Assembly: GCA_900547785.1 (NCBI GenBank)
Contig: URIB01000005.1
Span: 1-64,000 of the forward strand
DNA length: 64,000 nt
Direction of reading: 5' to 3'
Source of the DNA: an uncultured Dialister sp.
GTDB taxonomy: Bacteria; Bacillota; Negativicutes; Veillonellales; Dialisteraceae
The number at the start of each line of letters is the position of its first letter. Within the stretch, counting starts at the first letter, position 1. Shown in pieces: positions 1-8,543 of this stretch. The notes under the pieces are model-generated. The model had not been told where the DNA came from and made no database searches. It saw only the letters and a list, made by a program, of their open reading frames with translations. Both the position numbers and the translations under genes were made by a program.

Positions 1-458
1 CGGTAGCAGCGCTGATGGGCATGCTCTGCCTCGGAAACCTCTTCGAAGTATCCGGCGTAACGGCAAGACTGTCCGACACGGCGCAGAATGCACTTTGCAA
101 CATTGTTACCATATTCCTGGCAACAGGAACGGGACTTACCATGTCGGGGGATAAATTCTTACGTATCCAGACCATTGAAATTATTGTTCTCGGCCTGATT
201 GCCTTTGCAGCAGGTACGGCAGGCGGCGTACTCTTCGGCCAGATCATGAGAATTACATCGGGCAACAAAATCAATCCGCTCATCGGATCCGCCGGCGTAT
301 CCGCCGTACCGATGGCAGCCCGCGTATCCCAGATTGTAGGTTTGAAAGACAACCCGTCCAACTACCTTCTGATGCAGGCTATGGGTCCGAACGTGGCAGG
401 CGTTATCGGAACGGCCGTTGCGGCAGGAACGATGCTTGCCCAGTTCGGCGGAGGCTGA
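1..458 (+). CDS. Na+-transporting carboxylic-acid decarboxylase beta subunit, C-terminal part (5' cut by window edge)
   Basis: This is the last ~150 residues of a membrane decarboxylase beta subunit (OadB/GcdB/MmdB family), which couples decarboxylation of a biotin-bound carboxyl group to Na+ export. The frame is open to the window start (first full codon at base 3), so the gene begins upstream. Visible family features are the SDTAQN motif, hydrophobic helices, and a [20 protein letters not shown] stretch followed by AMGPNVAG near the end. A second full-length paralogue lies at 3592-4743 with the same motifs (SDTAQN, KINPMIG, AMGVNVAG). The substrate cannot be told from the beta chain alone. 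A terminator follows the stop codon. Confidence 0.9.
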   Translation, partial: VAALMGMLCLGNLFEVSGVTARLSDTAQNALCNIVTIFLATGTGLTMSGDKFLRIQTIEIIVLGLIAFAAGTAGGVLFGQIMRITSGNKINPLIGSAGVSAVPMAARVSQIVGLKDNPSNYLLMQAMGPNVAGVIGTAVAAGTMLAQFGGG

Positions 459-482
459 TAACAGCTTTACAACATCATTGGA

Positions 483-512
483 AAGCGCTCCTCGTTTGAG
501 GGGCGTTTTTTG
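483..512 (+). terminator. Rho-independent terminator after decarboxylase beta gene
   Basis: The arms CGCTCCTC (486-493) and GAGGGGCG (498-505) pair across a GTTT loop, and six or seven T residues follow. Confidence 0.85.
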
Positions 513-655
513 ATGCTTGGAATGCGTATATGGAGATGAAAAATGAAGTGGAAATAAAAATGAAAATATGGACTTGTTTTTTTTCTCGTTTTGAAATATT
601 ATATAGATAATCTTAGATATGATATTGTTTCTCAAATTCAAAAGAGAGGTGAAAA

Positions 656-1366
656 ATGATGACAGAGTTTTCCGTTTTCTTTATAGGAACTGTTTTTGTC
701 GCAGGTGTTTTATCCTTTTTTTCTCCTTGTGTATTCCCTTTATTACCGGTTTACATGGGGCAATTAATGGATCAGGAGGGACCTGTTTTTGCATATCGGG
801 GCGGAAAAATATATATTCGTCCTGTTTTGAAAACCTTAGCGTTCATTGCCGGTTTATCCATGGTCTTTTTTTCCTTAGGATTCGGAGCCGGTTTTTTGGG
901 GCGATTTTTATATCATCCGTATACACCGTATGTGCTCGGCGGCATTGTCGTGATTCTCGGATTGCACCAGATGGAAGTCATTAATATCCGTTCTTTGCAA
1001 AAAGAAAAGAAACTGGATTTCCGGAAAGGTGAAAAAAAGGGAATGGCGGAAGCTTTTATTTTAGGACTGACATTCAGTTTTGCCTGGACTCCCTGCGTGG
1101 GGCCGGTGCTCGGTTCGGTGCTGGCGGTAGCGGTTTCCGGCGGAAGTTCCGCATGGTACGGCGGATTTCTGATGGCGGTATACACGGCAGGAATGGCGAT
1201 ACCTTTTCTTCTGCTCGCTGCGGGTTCATCATTTTTTATGAAATATTTCAGTCCGCTGAAAAAGCACATGCTTCTTTTAAAGAAGTTGGGAGGATTCTTG
1301 ATTTTATTGATGGGACTGGTTCTTATGTCGGGTCAGTTTAATCGTTTGGCAGCTACTTTTATTTAA
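656..1366 (+). CDS. ccdA: CcdA-family thiol:disulfide electron-transfer membrane protein
   Basis: The 236-residue protein is of the CcdA/short-DsbD type, which carries electrons from cytoplasmic thioredoxin across the membrane to extracytoplasmic thiol proteins. It has the two diagnostic cysteines: FFSPCVFPLLP (Cys25) at the first helix and WTPCVGP (Cys147) at the fourth, with six or so hydrophobic segments. A GAGGTG ribosome site precedes the ATG at 656; the next codon is also ATG. It is the first gene of a tight operon with a lipoprotein thioredoxin (17 nt gap) and MsrAB (9 nt gap), so its job is probably to feed electrons to extracytoplasmic methionine sulfoxide reduction rather than cytochrome c maturation. 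No cytochrome c biogenesis genes are nearby. Confidence 0.88.
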   Translation: MMTEFSVFFIGTVFVAGVLSFFSPCVFPLLPVYMGQLMDQEGPVFAYRGGKIYIRPVLKTLAFIAGLSMVFFSLGFGAGFLGRFLYHPYTPYVLGGIVVILGLHQMEVINIRSLQKEKKLDFRKGEKKGMAEAFILGLTFSFAWTPCVGPVLGSVLAVAVSGGSSAWYGGFLMAVYTAGMAIPFLLLAAGSSFFMKYFSPLKKHMLLLKKLGGFLILLMGLVLMSGQFNRLAATFI

Positions 1367-1382
1367 TAAGGAGGAACGTATA

Positions 1383-1958
1383 ATGAAAATGACGAAAAAA
1401 TGGGCGGCAGTATCTTTGGCAGGTTTGATGGGGGCATTTCTTTTCACCGGTTGCCTTCCGTGCTGTAATTTTTCAGGAAAAGAGGACATGAAGGGGATCG
1501 CTCCTTCCGCAAAAGCCGCTTTTTTTGATGAAAAGGAAACAGGAATCGGAGGAGATTTTATGCTGACGGATGTGCAGGGAAAAGAATACAGATTGAGCGA
1601 TTTTAAAGGAAAGAAAGTGTTTATCAAATTCTGGGCGTCCTGGTGCTCCGTCTGCATGGCAACACTCGGGGAAACGAACGGTCTTGCCGGGGAAGATAAT
1701 GATTTCGCCGTTCTCTCCGTTGTAGCACCGGGATTCGGCGGAGAAATGAAAAAAGATGATTTTATCAGCTGGTATCATACGTTGGAATATAAAAATATTC
1801 CCGTGCTTTTAGATGAAGGCGGAGAAGTTACGAAAAAATACGGCGTCCGTTTTTATCCGACCGGCGTGCTTATCGATTCGTCAGGAAACGTGCAGGAAGT
1901 AATTCCCGGGCACATCCCCGCCGACCAGTTGAAGGAAAAGATGGCGGCTCTTCCTTAA
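1383..1958 (+). CDS. Lipoprotein thioredoxin (TlpA/ResA-like, Etrx-type)
   Basis: The 191-residue precursor has a lipobox (LFTGC, Cys24), so it should be tethered outside the cytoplasmic membrane. A redoxin domain follows, with the active site WCSVC (Cys88, Cys91) in FWASWCSVCM, and a cis-Pro region near YPTGVLI. AAGGAGG lies just before the ATG. Two extra cysteines (CLPCC) sit next to the lipid-modified one. Its position between CcdA and MsrAB matches the surface thioredoxins (Etrx) that reduce MsrAB in streptococci; this partner role is inferred from context. Confidence 0.87.
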   Translation: MKMTKKWAAVSLAGLMGAFLFTGCLPCCNFSGKEDMKGIAPSAKAAFFDEKETGIGGDFMLTDVQGKEYRLSDFKGKKVFIKFWASWCSVCMATLGETNGLAGEDNDFAVLSVVAPGFGGEMKKDDFISWYHTLEYKNIPVLLDEGGEVTKKYGVRFYPTGVLIDSSGNVQEVIPGHIPADQLKEKMAALP

Positions 1959-1967
1959 GGAGGAAAT

Positions 1968-3050
1968 ATGAAACGGATTATCGTATGTATAGGAAGTCTT
2001 TTGCTTTTGTCCGCGTATTGGTTCGGTTACCTGCCGGAAGCAAAAGAGAATCAAACGGCAGTGAGAGAAAAAGCGGCAGTGACGGAAATGATTTCCGGGA
2101 AAAATGAGGCGGTGAAGATGAAAGATATATATTTGGCAGGCGGTTGTTTTTGGGGATTGGAAGAATATTTTTCCCGGATTGACGGTATCATTGACGTGAC
2201 GTCCGGCTATGCCAACGGGAAAACGGAAAGTACCGATTACAGCCTGATCGGGATTACGGATCATGCGGAAACCGTACATATTGTGTATGATGAGTCGAAA
2301 ATTTCCTTAAAAGAAATTTATCTGTACTATCTGCGGGTGATTAACCCGACGAGCATCAACCGGCAGGGCAATGACAAAGGCCGCCAGTACCGGACGGGGA
2401 TTTATTATACCGACGAAGCGGAGGGAGAATTGGCAAAATCCGTTTTGGCGGAAAAACAGAAAACTCTTGCGGAAAAAATTGCGGTGGAGGTGCAGCCGCT
2501 CCGGAATTTCATTCTTGCCGAGGAGTATCATCAGGATTATTTGAAAAAAAAACCCGGAGGCTACTGTCATATCGATGTAGCACAGGCGGCCGATCCGGTG
2601 ATAGATGTTTCACTGTATCCGAAACCGTCACCGGAACGATTAAAAGAAATTTTGACACCCGATCAATATGCGGTGACACAGGAAAATGCGACGGAAAGGG
2701 CGTTTTCCAATGAATACTGGAATGTTTTCGACCGGGGGATTTATGTCGATGTTTCTACAGGCGAACCTTTATTTTCATCAAGAGATAAATTTGAATCCGG
2801 CTGCGGCTGGCCCAGTTTCACCCGGCCTATTTCTGCTGACGTGGTGACCTATAAAGAAGACAGAAGCTATAATATGCACCGGATTGAAGTGAGAAGCCGG
2901 AGCGGAGATGCGCATTTAGGACATGTTTTCGGAGACGGACCGAGGGACAAAGGCGGAAAACGATACTGCATCAACAGTCTTTCCATCCGTTTTATACCCG
3001 AGGCGGATATGGAAAAGCAGGGGTATGGATATCTTTTAGGGACACTGTAA
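1968..3050 (+). CDS. msrAB: Membrane-anchored bifunctional methionine sulfoxide reductase MsrA-MsrB
   Basis: The 360-residue fusion reduces both epimers of methionine sulfoxide in proteins. An N-terminal hydrophobic anchor (residues ~4-20) places it outside the membrane. The MsrA domain has [11 protein letters not shown] with catalytic Cys60, and a later [15 protein letters not shown] with a likely resolving Cys. The MsrB domain has [18 protein letters not shown] and [11 protein letters not shown] with catalytic Cys334. The usual CXXC zinc pairs of many MsrB proteins are not evident. AAGGAGG precedes the ATG and overlaps the end of the thioredoxin gene. CcdA, thioredoxin and MsrAB form a complete extracytoplasmic repair chain. 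Confidence 0.93.
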   Translation: MKRIIVCIGSLLLLSAYWFGYLPEAKENQTAVREKAAVTEMISGKNEAVKMKDIYLAGGCFWGLEEYFSRIDGIIDVTSGYANGKTESTDYSLIGITDHAETVHIVYDESKISLKEIYLYYLRVINPTSINRQGNDKGRQYRTGIYYTDEAEGELAKSVLAEKQKTLAEKIAVEVQPLRNFILAEEYHQDYLKKKPGGYCHIDVAQAADPVIDVSLYPKPSPERLKEILTPDQYAVTQENATERAFSNEYWNVFDRGIYVDVSTGEPLFSSRDKFESGCGWPSFTRPISADVVTYKEDRSYNMHRIEVRSRSGDAHLGHVFGDGPRDKGGKRYCINSLSIRFIPEADMEKQGYGYLLGTL

Positions 3051-3075
3051 AATATATTTGTCCTTTGAAAAAGTT

Positions 3076-3104
3076 TTGACGGAACCATCCTTGCATTGTA
3101 ATAT
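3076..3104 (+). promoter_or_regulatory. Promoter for the 3148-3459 gene
   Basis: TTGACG (3076-3081) and TAATAT (3099-3104) are separated by exactly 17 bases, about 45 bases before the next start codon. Confidence 0.65.
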
Positions 3105-3147
3105 ATAAGTTGGTAAGATAAATATACTTTGTAAGGGTGGTAAAACT

Positions 3148-3459
3148 ATGCAACTTATTGATTTATCGGACATAAAAGATTTTCATGCGGCGCGGTTTAT
3201 GATTTATTGGCTTGTGGCGACGGTGATTGCCATTATTGTGGCTTATAGGATAGATCCGCAGAAAAAACTTATCTGGTTTCGTCAACGAAGCGATAACGGC
3301 TTCATGGTGCGCCGCGGTTGGTTCGGTAATTTCAGTCTTCTCGGCGTTCCCCGGTCAAAAGAGGGATTTGCCGTCACCGCCGGTATTTTTATCGGTGCCG
3401 GTCTGATTTGGGCGTTGCTGGTATTTATTCTTTTGCCGGCTTTCGGATATCCAGTTTGA
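3148..3459 (+). CDS. Small two-helix membrane protein of unknown function
   Basis: I do not recognise this 103-residue protein. It has two clear hydrophobic segments (residues ~18-33 and ~78-98) around a basic, aromatic middle part containing WFRQR, FMVRRGWFGNF and VPRSKEGF. A GGGTGG ribosome site and a good upstream promoter support expression, and a strong terminator follows at 3515-3546, so it is probably a single-gene transcript. It lies just upstream of the decarboxylase beta gene but is separated from it by that terminator, so no functional link is implied. Confidence 0.7.
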   Translation: MQLIDLSDIKDFHAARFMIYWLVATVIAIIVAYRIDPQKKLIWFRQRSDNGFMVRRGWFGNFSLLGVPRSKEGFAVTAGIFIGAGLIWALLVFILLPAFGYPV

Positions 3460-3514
3460 CAGGAAAGAAAAATTGCATATGTTTTCTGCGTATGGCACAG
3501 GGGCAGAAAATAGT

Positions 3515-3546
3515 AACGGACCTGGTAGGATACGGGTCCGTTTTTT
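3515..3546 (+). terminator. Rho-independent terminator
   Basis: AACGGACC (3515-3522) pairs with GGTCCGTT (3535-3542), and a run of six T residues starts at 3541. Confidence 0.85.
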
Positions 3547-3591
3547 GATAAAATTTGTGCCTTGTTCCTTTGTATCTGTCAGGAGGCAATC

Positions 3592-4743
3592 ATGACAAAC
3601 GCGGAAGCGATTTTTAAAGAACTTTTTGCCGGTGTGACGGCCATGTCGGATCCCACCATCTGGATCATGTTCATCATCGGCGGGATTTTAATCTGGCTCG
3701 GTGTGAAAAAGGATTATGAGCCGATGCTGCTTTTTCCGATGGGGGTGGGCTGTATTCTGGCCAATATTCCCGGTCATTTTGTGACGATTCCCGATGGCGG
3801 AGGAGAACCGGGGTTTCTTCATGTCCTTTATCAGGCGGGCATTGCCAATGAATTATTTCCCGTCTTGATTTTTATCGCCGTCGGTGCGATGTGCGACTTC
3901 ACGCCGCTGATACGCCGGCCCTACGTCATGCTTTTTGCGGCAGCCGCTCATTTCGGTATTTTTGCGGCAACGATTTTGGCGGCGGCGATGGGCTTTCCGT
4001 TTCATCAGGCGGCGGCGATCGGTATCATCGGTGCGGCTGACGGACCGACCACCATTTTTGTGGCCCAGAAATTTGCAACGGAACTTTTAGCGCCTCTGAC
4101 GGTCACCGCTTTTTGCTATATGTCACTGGTACCGATTATCCAGCCGCCGATTATCAAATGGCTTACCACAAAAAAAGAGCGGAAAATCCGGATGGCTTTC
4201 CGGGAAGAAAAACCGGTATCATGGACGGCGAAATTTTTATTTCCCTTTATGGTCGTTTTGTTTGCCGGCATTTTGGCGCCGATTTCCGTTCCACTCATCG
4301 GGGCGCTTATGTTCGGAAATATGCTCAAAGTATCCGGAGCGGTCGATTCGTTGTCCGATACGGCGCAAAATGAATTGTCCAATCTGGTGACCTTGTTTTT
4401 GGGGATTATCATCGGAGCGACGATGACGGCGGACAATATTCTCACGCTTGATGTATTGAAAATCCTGGTTCTTGGGGCGGCGGCCTTTGTTTTTGATACG
4501 GTCGGCGGTGTGCTGTTTGCGAAACTGGTCAATTTGTTTTTGAAGAAAAAAATCAATCCCATGATCGGCGCCTGCGGGATTTCCGCTTTCCCCATGTCGG
4601 GCAGGGTCGTGGCGAAAATGGCGCTGAAAGAAGACCCGACAAATTTTATTATCCAGCATGCGATGGGCGTGAATGTGGCAGGACAGGTGGCATCCGTTGT
4701 CGCCGGCGGTCTGGTTCTTGCTTTGATTCCCGTATTGGGTTAG
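3592..4743 (+). CDS. Na+-transporting decarboxylase beta subunit (second copy)
   Basis: The 383-residue integral membrane protein is a complete member of the OadB/GcdB/MmdB family, the Na+-pumping core of oxaloacetate, glutaconyl-CoA or methylmalonyl-CoA decarboxylases. Family features seen are GAADGPTTIFVAQ in the conserved mid region, SDTAQNELSNLVT, KKINPMIGACGISAFPMSGRV and HAMGVNVAGQVAS. The start is the ATG at 3592, six bases after AGGAGG; an upstream in-frame TTG has no ribosome site. A 41-codon gene follows nine bases after the stop. No biotin carrier or carboxyltransferase alpha gene is in view, so the complex may use an alpha chain encoded elsewhere. The substrate is undetermined. 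Confidence 0.9.
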   Translation: MTNAEAIFKELFAGVTAMSDPTIWIMFIIGGILIWLGVKKDYEPMLLFPMGVGCILANIPGHFVTIPDGGGEPGFLHVLYQAGIANELFPVLIFIAVGAMCDFTPLIRRPYVMLFAAAAHFGIFAATILAAAMGFPFHQAAAIGIIGAADGPTTIFVAQKFATELLAPLTVTAFCYMSLVPIIQPPIIKWLTTKKERKIRMAFREEKPVSWTAKFLFPFMVVLFAGILAPISVPLIGALMFGNMLKVSGAVDSLSDTAQNELSNLVTLFLGIIIGATMTADNILTLDVLKILVLGAAAFVFDTVGGVLFAKLVNLFLKKKINPMIGACGISAFPMSGRVVAKMALKEDPTNFIIQHAMGVNVAGQVASVVAGGLVLALIPVLG

Positions 4744-4752
4744 GAGGTTATC

Positions 4753-4878
4753 ATGACGAGTTTAGAGGCATCGGTCTATCTGTTGGCGGTGGCATTTCCC
4801 GCACTTTTTATAGTCATGGCGGTTTTTGCGGGTATGACACATCTGGTGGATACAATATTTCCTTATAAAGAGGAATAA
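4753..4878 (+). CDS. Tiny single-helix protein, probable OadG-like gamma subunit
   Basis: This 41-codon frame starts at an ATG five bases after GGAGG and runs to TAA at 4876-4878. The product has an acidic start, one hydrophobic helix (about residues 8-27, LLAVAFPALFIVMAVF) and a short tail ending FPYKEE. Small one-helix proteins with this layout are the gamma/OadG or epsilon chains of Na+ decarboxylases, which help assemble the membrane part. Position directly behind the beta gene (9 nt) supports this. The assignment is by size, topology and context, not by a firm motif. Confidence 0.72.
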   Translation: MTSLEASVYLLAVAFPALFIVMAVFAGMTHLVDTIFPYKEE

Positions 4879-4974
4879 CTGTCCCTATGGTGATAAAAGG
4901 GATTTCGTTTGCGGTAAAAAAGCAAAAGATATATACTGGTATTATGAAAACAATTCTCTTTTAGGAGGTACATA

Positions 4975-6348
4975 ATGAAAGAAACATATAGCAGAACTAA
5001 ATCTGTATGGCAGCGTATGAATGAAAAAGAACGCAAAGCCGCTATAGCATACGGAGAGAGGTATAAAAAGTTCCTCGATACGGCGCGGACGGAACGGCTC
5101 GCGGCGGAAGAAATCATCCGTCAGGCTGAGGCTAAGGGATTTAAACCCGTCTATGATATGAAATCGCTCAAGGCCGGCGATAAAGTGTATTGGAATCAGA
5201 AAGGGAAATCCGTTATTCTTGCGGTCATCGGAAAAGAACCGGTCCACAAGGGCATTAAAATTGTCGGCTCTCATATCGACTCGCCCCGTCTGGATTTGAA
5301 AGCAAACCCGGTTCATGAAAAAGAAGGCATCGTTTACTTCCGCACCCATTACTACGGCGGAATCAAGAAATACCAGTGGACGACCATTCCGCTGGCCCTA
5401 ATCGGTGTGGTGTACACGAAGAGCGGAAAGAAAGTGGATATTCATATCGGTATGGACGAAAAAGATCCTGTTTTCTATGTATCCGATTTACTCATTCACA
5501 TGGCACAGGACCAGATGAAAAAGACACTTGCCGAAGGGGTAACGGGTGAACAACTCCAGGCCATTGCAGGCACGCACTCCAAGGAAGGGCAGACACCGAA
5601 AGAAGCCATCATGGCACTTTTGAAAAAAGAGTACGGCATTGAGGAAGAAGATTTTGCTACGGCAGAACTTGAACTCGTTCCGGCCATGAAGAGCCGCGAT
5701 GTAGGATTTGACCGTTCTCTTATCGCGTCTTACGGACAAGATGACAGAGTTTGCTCTTATGCCAATCTGGAAGCGATTTTGAATGCAAAGCCGGGTGTCA
5801 AAACGCAGGCAGCGCTCCTGACGGATAAAGAAGAAATCGGGTCTTACGGAAATACGGGCATGGAATCCGCCTATTTCGTAAAATTTGTTATGAAAATGCT
5901 GTCCCTTCAGGGACAGGGAAGTCTTCTCGAATTTTATGAAACCATGGAAAACAGTGAAATGCTTTCTGCTGACGTTAACTCCTGTCTTGATCCGATGTTT
6001 CCCGAAGTATCCGAAAGAGATAACGCATCGCTTCTCGGCTACGGAATCAATCTTACAAAATACGGCGGCTCCCGCGGCAAGGCAGGAAGCAATGATGCCA
6101 ATGCGGAATTTTTGCACAAGGTCAGAAATATTTTCAACGATGCCGGCGTATGCTGGCAGATCGGCGAACTCGGAAAAGTTGACCAGGGCGGCGGCGGAAC
6201 GATCGCTTTCATGATGGCCAACTGGGGCGCTGAAGTGGTGGACTGCGGAACATCCATGCTTTCCATGCATGCCCCTTATGATCTTCTTTCAAAGGCGGAT
6301 GCTTACGAAACCTATTTGGCCTACAAAGCATTTTTTGAAAGTAAATAA
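4975..6348 (+). CDS. M18-family aminopeptidase (aspartyl aminopeptidase type)
   Basis: The 457-residue cytosolic metallopeptidase removes N-terminal (often acidic) residues from peptides. Family markers are SHIDSPRLDLKANP (first metal-binding His and Asp), TDKEEIGS (catalytic and metal-binding Glu pair), NDANAEF, and a C-terminal SMHAPYDLLSKAD with the last metal-binding His. Length is as expected for bacterial M18 enzymes. AGGAGG stands seven bases before the ATG. It is flanked by a terminator and appears to be a single-gene unit. Confidence 0.93.
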   Translation: MKETYSRTKSVWQRMNEKERKAAIAYGERYKKFLDTARTERLAAEEIIRQAEAKGFKPVYDMKSLKAGDKVYWNQKGKSVILAVIGKEPVHKGIKIVGSHIDSPRLDLKANPVHEKEGIVYFRTHYYGGIKKYQWTTIPLALIGVVYTKSGKKVDIHIGMDEKDPVFYVSDLLIHMAQDQMKKTLAEGVTGEQLQAIAGTHSKEGQTPKEAIMALLKKEYGIEEEDFATAELELVPAMKSRDVGFDRSLIASYGQDDRVCSYANLEAILNAKPGVKTQAALLTDKEEIGSYGNTGMESAYFVKFVMKMLSLQGQGSLLEFYETMENSEMLSADVNSCLDPMFPEVSERDNASLLGYGINLTKYGGSRGKAGSNDANAEFLHKVRNIFNDAGVCWQIGELGKVDQGGGGTIAFMMANWGAEVVDCGTSMLSMHAPYDLLSKADAYETYLAYKAFFESK

Positions 6349-6357
6349 AAAAAACGA

Positions 6358-6389
6358 AAGAGCTTTCTTTTTAGGGAAAGCTCTTTTTT
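6358..6389 (+). terminator. Rho-independent terminator after M18 aminopeptidase
   Basis: AAGAGCTTTC (6358-6367) pairs with GAAAGCTCTT (6376-6385), followed by T residues. Confidence 0.9.
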
Positions 6390-6453
6390 CTTGTTTACAA
6401 AATATCTGCCGATGAAAAGAAGAAACTTTCATTCCCGTCATTTTCGTTTTCGA

Positions 6454-6482
6454 TTGACTCCGCTCCTTTACGGGAGTACTAT
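6454..6482 (+). promoter_or_regulatory. Promoter of the TRAP transporter operon with inverted repeat in the spacer
   Basis: TTGACT (6454-6459) and TACTAT (6477-6482) are 17 bases apart. An inverted repeat with ACTCC and GGAGT arms runs through the spacer (about 6457-6478), which could be an operator; no regulator is assigned. Confidence 0.5.
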
Positions 6483-6513
6483 ATCTAATAAAATTGTTTT
6501 GTAGGAGGAACGC

Positions 6514-8469
6514 ATGGCGGCAGGTGAAAAGCCGGAAGCGCAAATGACGGCGACAGCAGAAAAAAAAGAAAATGTTTCACCGATGAGAATCTATAAGGGC
6601 GGTGCAGTGAAATGGATAGCCCTGCTCCTTTGCGTGTGGACGGCTTTTCAGCTTTATTTTACAACTCTCGGGGTGATGAGCGCCGTCCATGTAAGAGCGA
6701 TTCACTGCATATTTCTCCTGGTTTTTACGTTTTTATTGTTCCCCGCCTGTCGAAAAGAAGAACCGGAAAGGAAATATCCGTCCTTTTGGGATTTGCTTTT
6801 TATTTTCGGTTCCGTATCAAGCTTTCTGTATCTGGTGCTGAACTATGACCGCATTGCCATGGCGGGCGGACGCATTTCTTCTATGGAAACGGGCATCGCC
6901 GCAGTGGCGGTGGTTTGCGTATTTGAAGCGGCGAGAAGAGTGTCGGGAAATTTGGCGGCACTTTCGGCGCTTTTTCTTGCGTACAATTGGTTCGGCGCCT
7001 ATCTCCCCGGTTATTTGGGGCATAACGGTTTTACTTTGAAACGTGTTATGATTACCCAGTTTTGGGGGACCCAGGGGCTTCTCGGTACGGGGGCGGGCGT
7101 ATCGGCAACGTATATATTTCTTTTTGTCCTGCTCGGTTCTTTTTTGAAATATTCGGGATTCTCCAAATTGATTAATGATTTTTCCATGGCGCTCGTAGGA
7201 ATGACGGCCGGAGGTCCTGCCAAGGTAGCGGTCATTGCATCGGGACTTATGGGCATGATTAACGGATCTGCCATTGCCAATGTGGCGACGACAGGAACAA
7301 TCACGATTCCTATGATGAAACGGGCGGGGTATAAAAAAGAATTTGCCGGAGCTGTAGAGGCCGCCGCTTCTACGGGAGGTCAGTTTACACCGCCTATCAT
7401 GGGTGCGGTCGGTTTTGTCATGGCGGAATTTTTAAATCTGCCCTATACCTATGTCGCATTAGCGGCGGTTACGCCTGCCCTGCTTTACTATACGGGTCTG
7501 CTTCTTGCAGTCCATTTTGAGGCGAAGCGTCTCGGTCTTTCCGGCGTTTCGGGGGAGCATATTCCGGAAGCTCTTGAGGTTCTGAAAAAACAGGGACATC
7601 TCATTCTTCCCCTTGTGAGTCTTATCGGACTTATGAGTATGGGATTCACGCCTCTTTATGCAGCCGTGATTTCTATTTTTGTCACTGTAGGAGCGGCCCG
7701 TCTCAGAAAAGAAACGGCCATGACGGGACGTGATATTCTTTCAGCCGTCACGGAAGGAGCAAAAAGTGCAGTTTCTGTCGGCATATGCTGTGTCATTATC
7801 GGGGTCATCATCGGCACGGTCACTCTCACATCGTTGGGGCTTCAGCTGGGATATCTCGTTCTTTCTCTCGGCGAGGGCGGTCATCTTTATTTGGCGGGCC
7901 TTCTTGTCATGGTCATGTCGGTGGTTCTCGGCATGGGTGTACCCGGTGTGGCGGCGTATGTCATTGTCCAGGCGGTGGCGGTTCCGGTATTGATAAAAGC
8001 GGGAGCGGCTCCGCTTTCAGCGCATCTGTTTTGTCTGATATACGCCTGCTTGTCAAATATCACGCCTCCTGTGGCGATATCCGCTTATGTAGCATCGGGC
8101 ATTGCAGGCGCCGGGCAGATGAAGACTGCCCTTTGGTCAGTTCGTCTCGGACTTATCGGCTTTATCATTCCTTTCTTTTTCCTTGATAATTCCGTGCTTT
8201 TGATAGGAGCGGACAAAAATGCGGCTTTATCTTTGACTGTCCGGGCTGTGCTTACGGCGCTGGCGGGAACGCTGGCACTTGTGGCAGGCATGGAGGGACG
8301 GCTTTTCTGTCGTGCCGTTTTTTGGGAAAGAGCGGTTTTGATTTCCGCCTCTCCCTTGCTTCTCTTCCCCGGAATGATTTCTGATGTTCTCGGGCTTTTC
8401 GCTATTTTTACAGTCATGATTTTCCAATATGCACGATGGAAAAAAGAAAAGAGAGATACAGGCAATTAG
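6514..8469 (+). CDS. TRAP transporter fused small/large permease (DctQM type, 4TM-12TM)
   Basis: The 651-residue integral membrane protein fuses the four-helix DctQ-like and twelve-helix DctM-like subunits of a TRAP transporter, which uses the Na+ or H+ gradient to take up a solute delivered by a periplasmic receptor. Typical DctM motifs of the TAXI subtype are seen: GLMGMINGSAIANVATTG and STGGQFTPPIMGAVGFVMAE, and later LSNITPPVAISAYVASGIAG. A GTAGGAGG ribosome site lies just before the ATG. The receptor gene follows 74 bases later. The substrate cannot be inferred; such systems often carry dicarboxylates or glutamate. Confidence 0.92.
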   Translation: MAAGEKPEAQMTATAEKKENVSPMRIYKGGAVKWIALLLCVWTAFQLYFTTLGVMSAVHVRAIHCIFLLVFTFLLFPACRKEEPERKYPSFWDLLFIFGSVSSFLYLVLNYDRIAMAGGRISSMETGIAAVAVVCVFEAARRVSGNLAALSALFLAYNWFGAYLPGYLGHNGFTLKRVMITQFWGTQGLLGTGAGVSATYIFLFVLLGSFLKYSGFSKLINDFSMALVGMTAGGPAKVAVIASGLMGMINGSAIANVATTGTITIPMMKRAGYKKEFAGAVEAAASTGGQFTPPIMGAVGFVMAEFLNLPYTYVALAAVTPALLYYTGLLLAVHFEAKRLGLSGVSGEHIPEALEVLKKQGHLILPLVSLIGLMSMGFTPLYAAVISIFVTVGAARLRKETAMTGRDILSAVTEGAKSAVSVGICCVIIGVIIGTVTLTSLGLQLGYLVLSLGEGGHLYLAGLLVMVMSVVLGMGVPGVAAYVIVQAVAVPVLIKAGAAPLSAHLFCLIYACLSNITPPVAISAYVASGIAGAGQMKTALWSVRLGLIGFIIPFFFLDNSVLLIGADKNAALSLTVRAVLTALAGTLALVAGMEGRLFCRAVFWERAVLISASPLLLFPGMISDVLGLFAIFTVMIFQYARWKKEKRDTGN

Positions 8470-8543
8470 CCAACCGGCTTCTGTTCGGCTATACTGAAAG
8501 AGAATTTCGATTTTACTTTTCTGAAACGGATAGGCAGGAAATT

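Noticed and set aside
8436..8543. Upstream extension of the TAXI receptor frame
   Set aside because: It overlaps the permease gene and would bury the lipoprotein signal; the ATG at 8544 is the sensible start.
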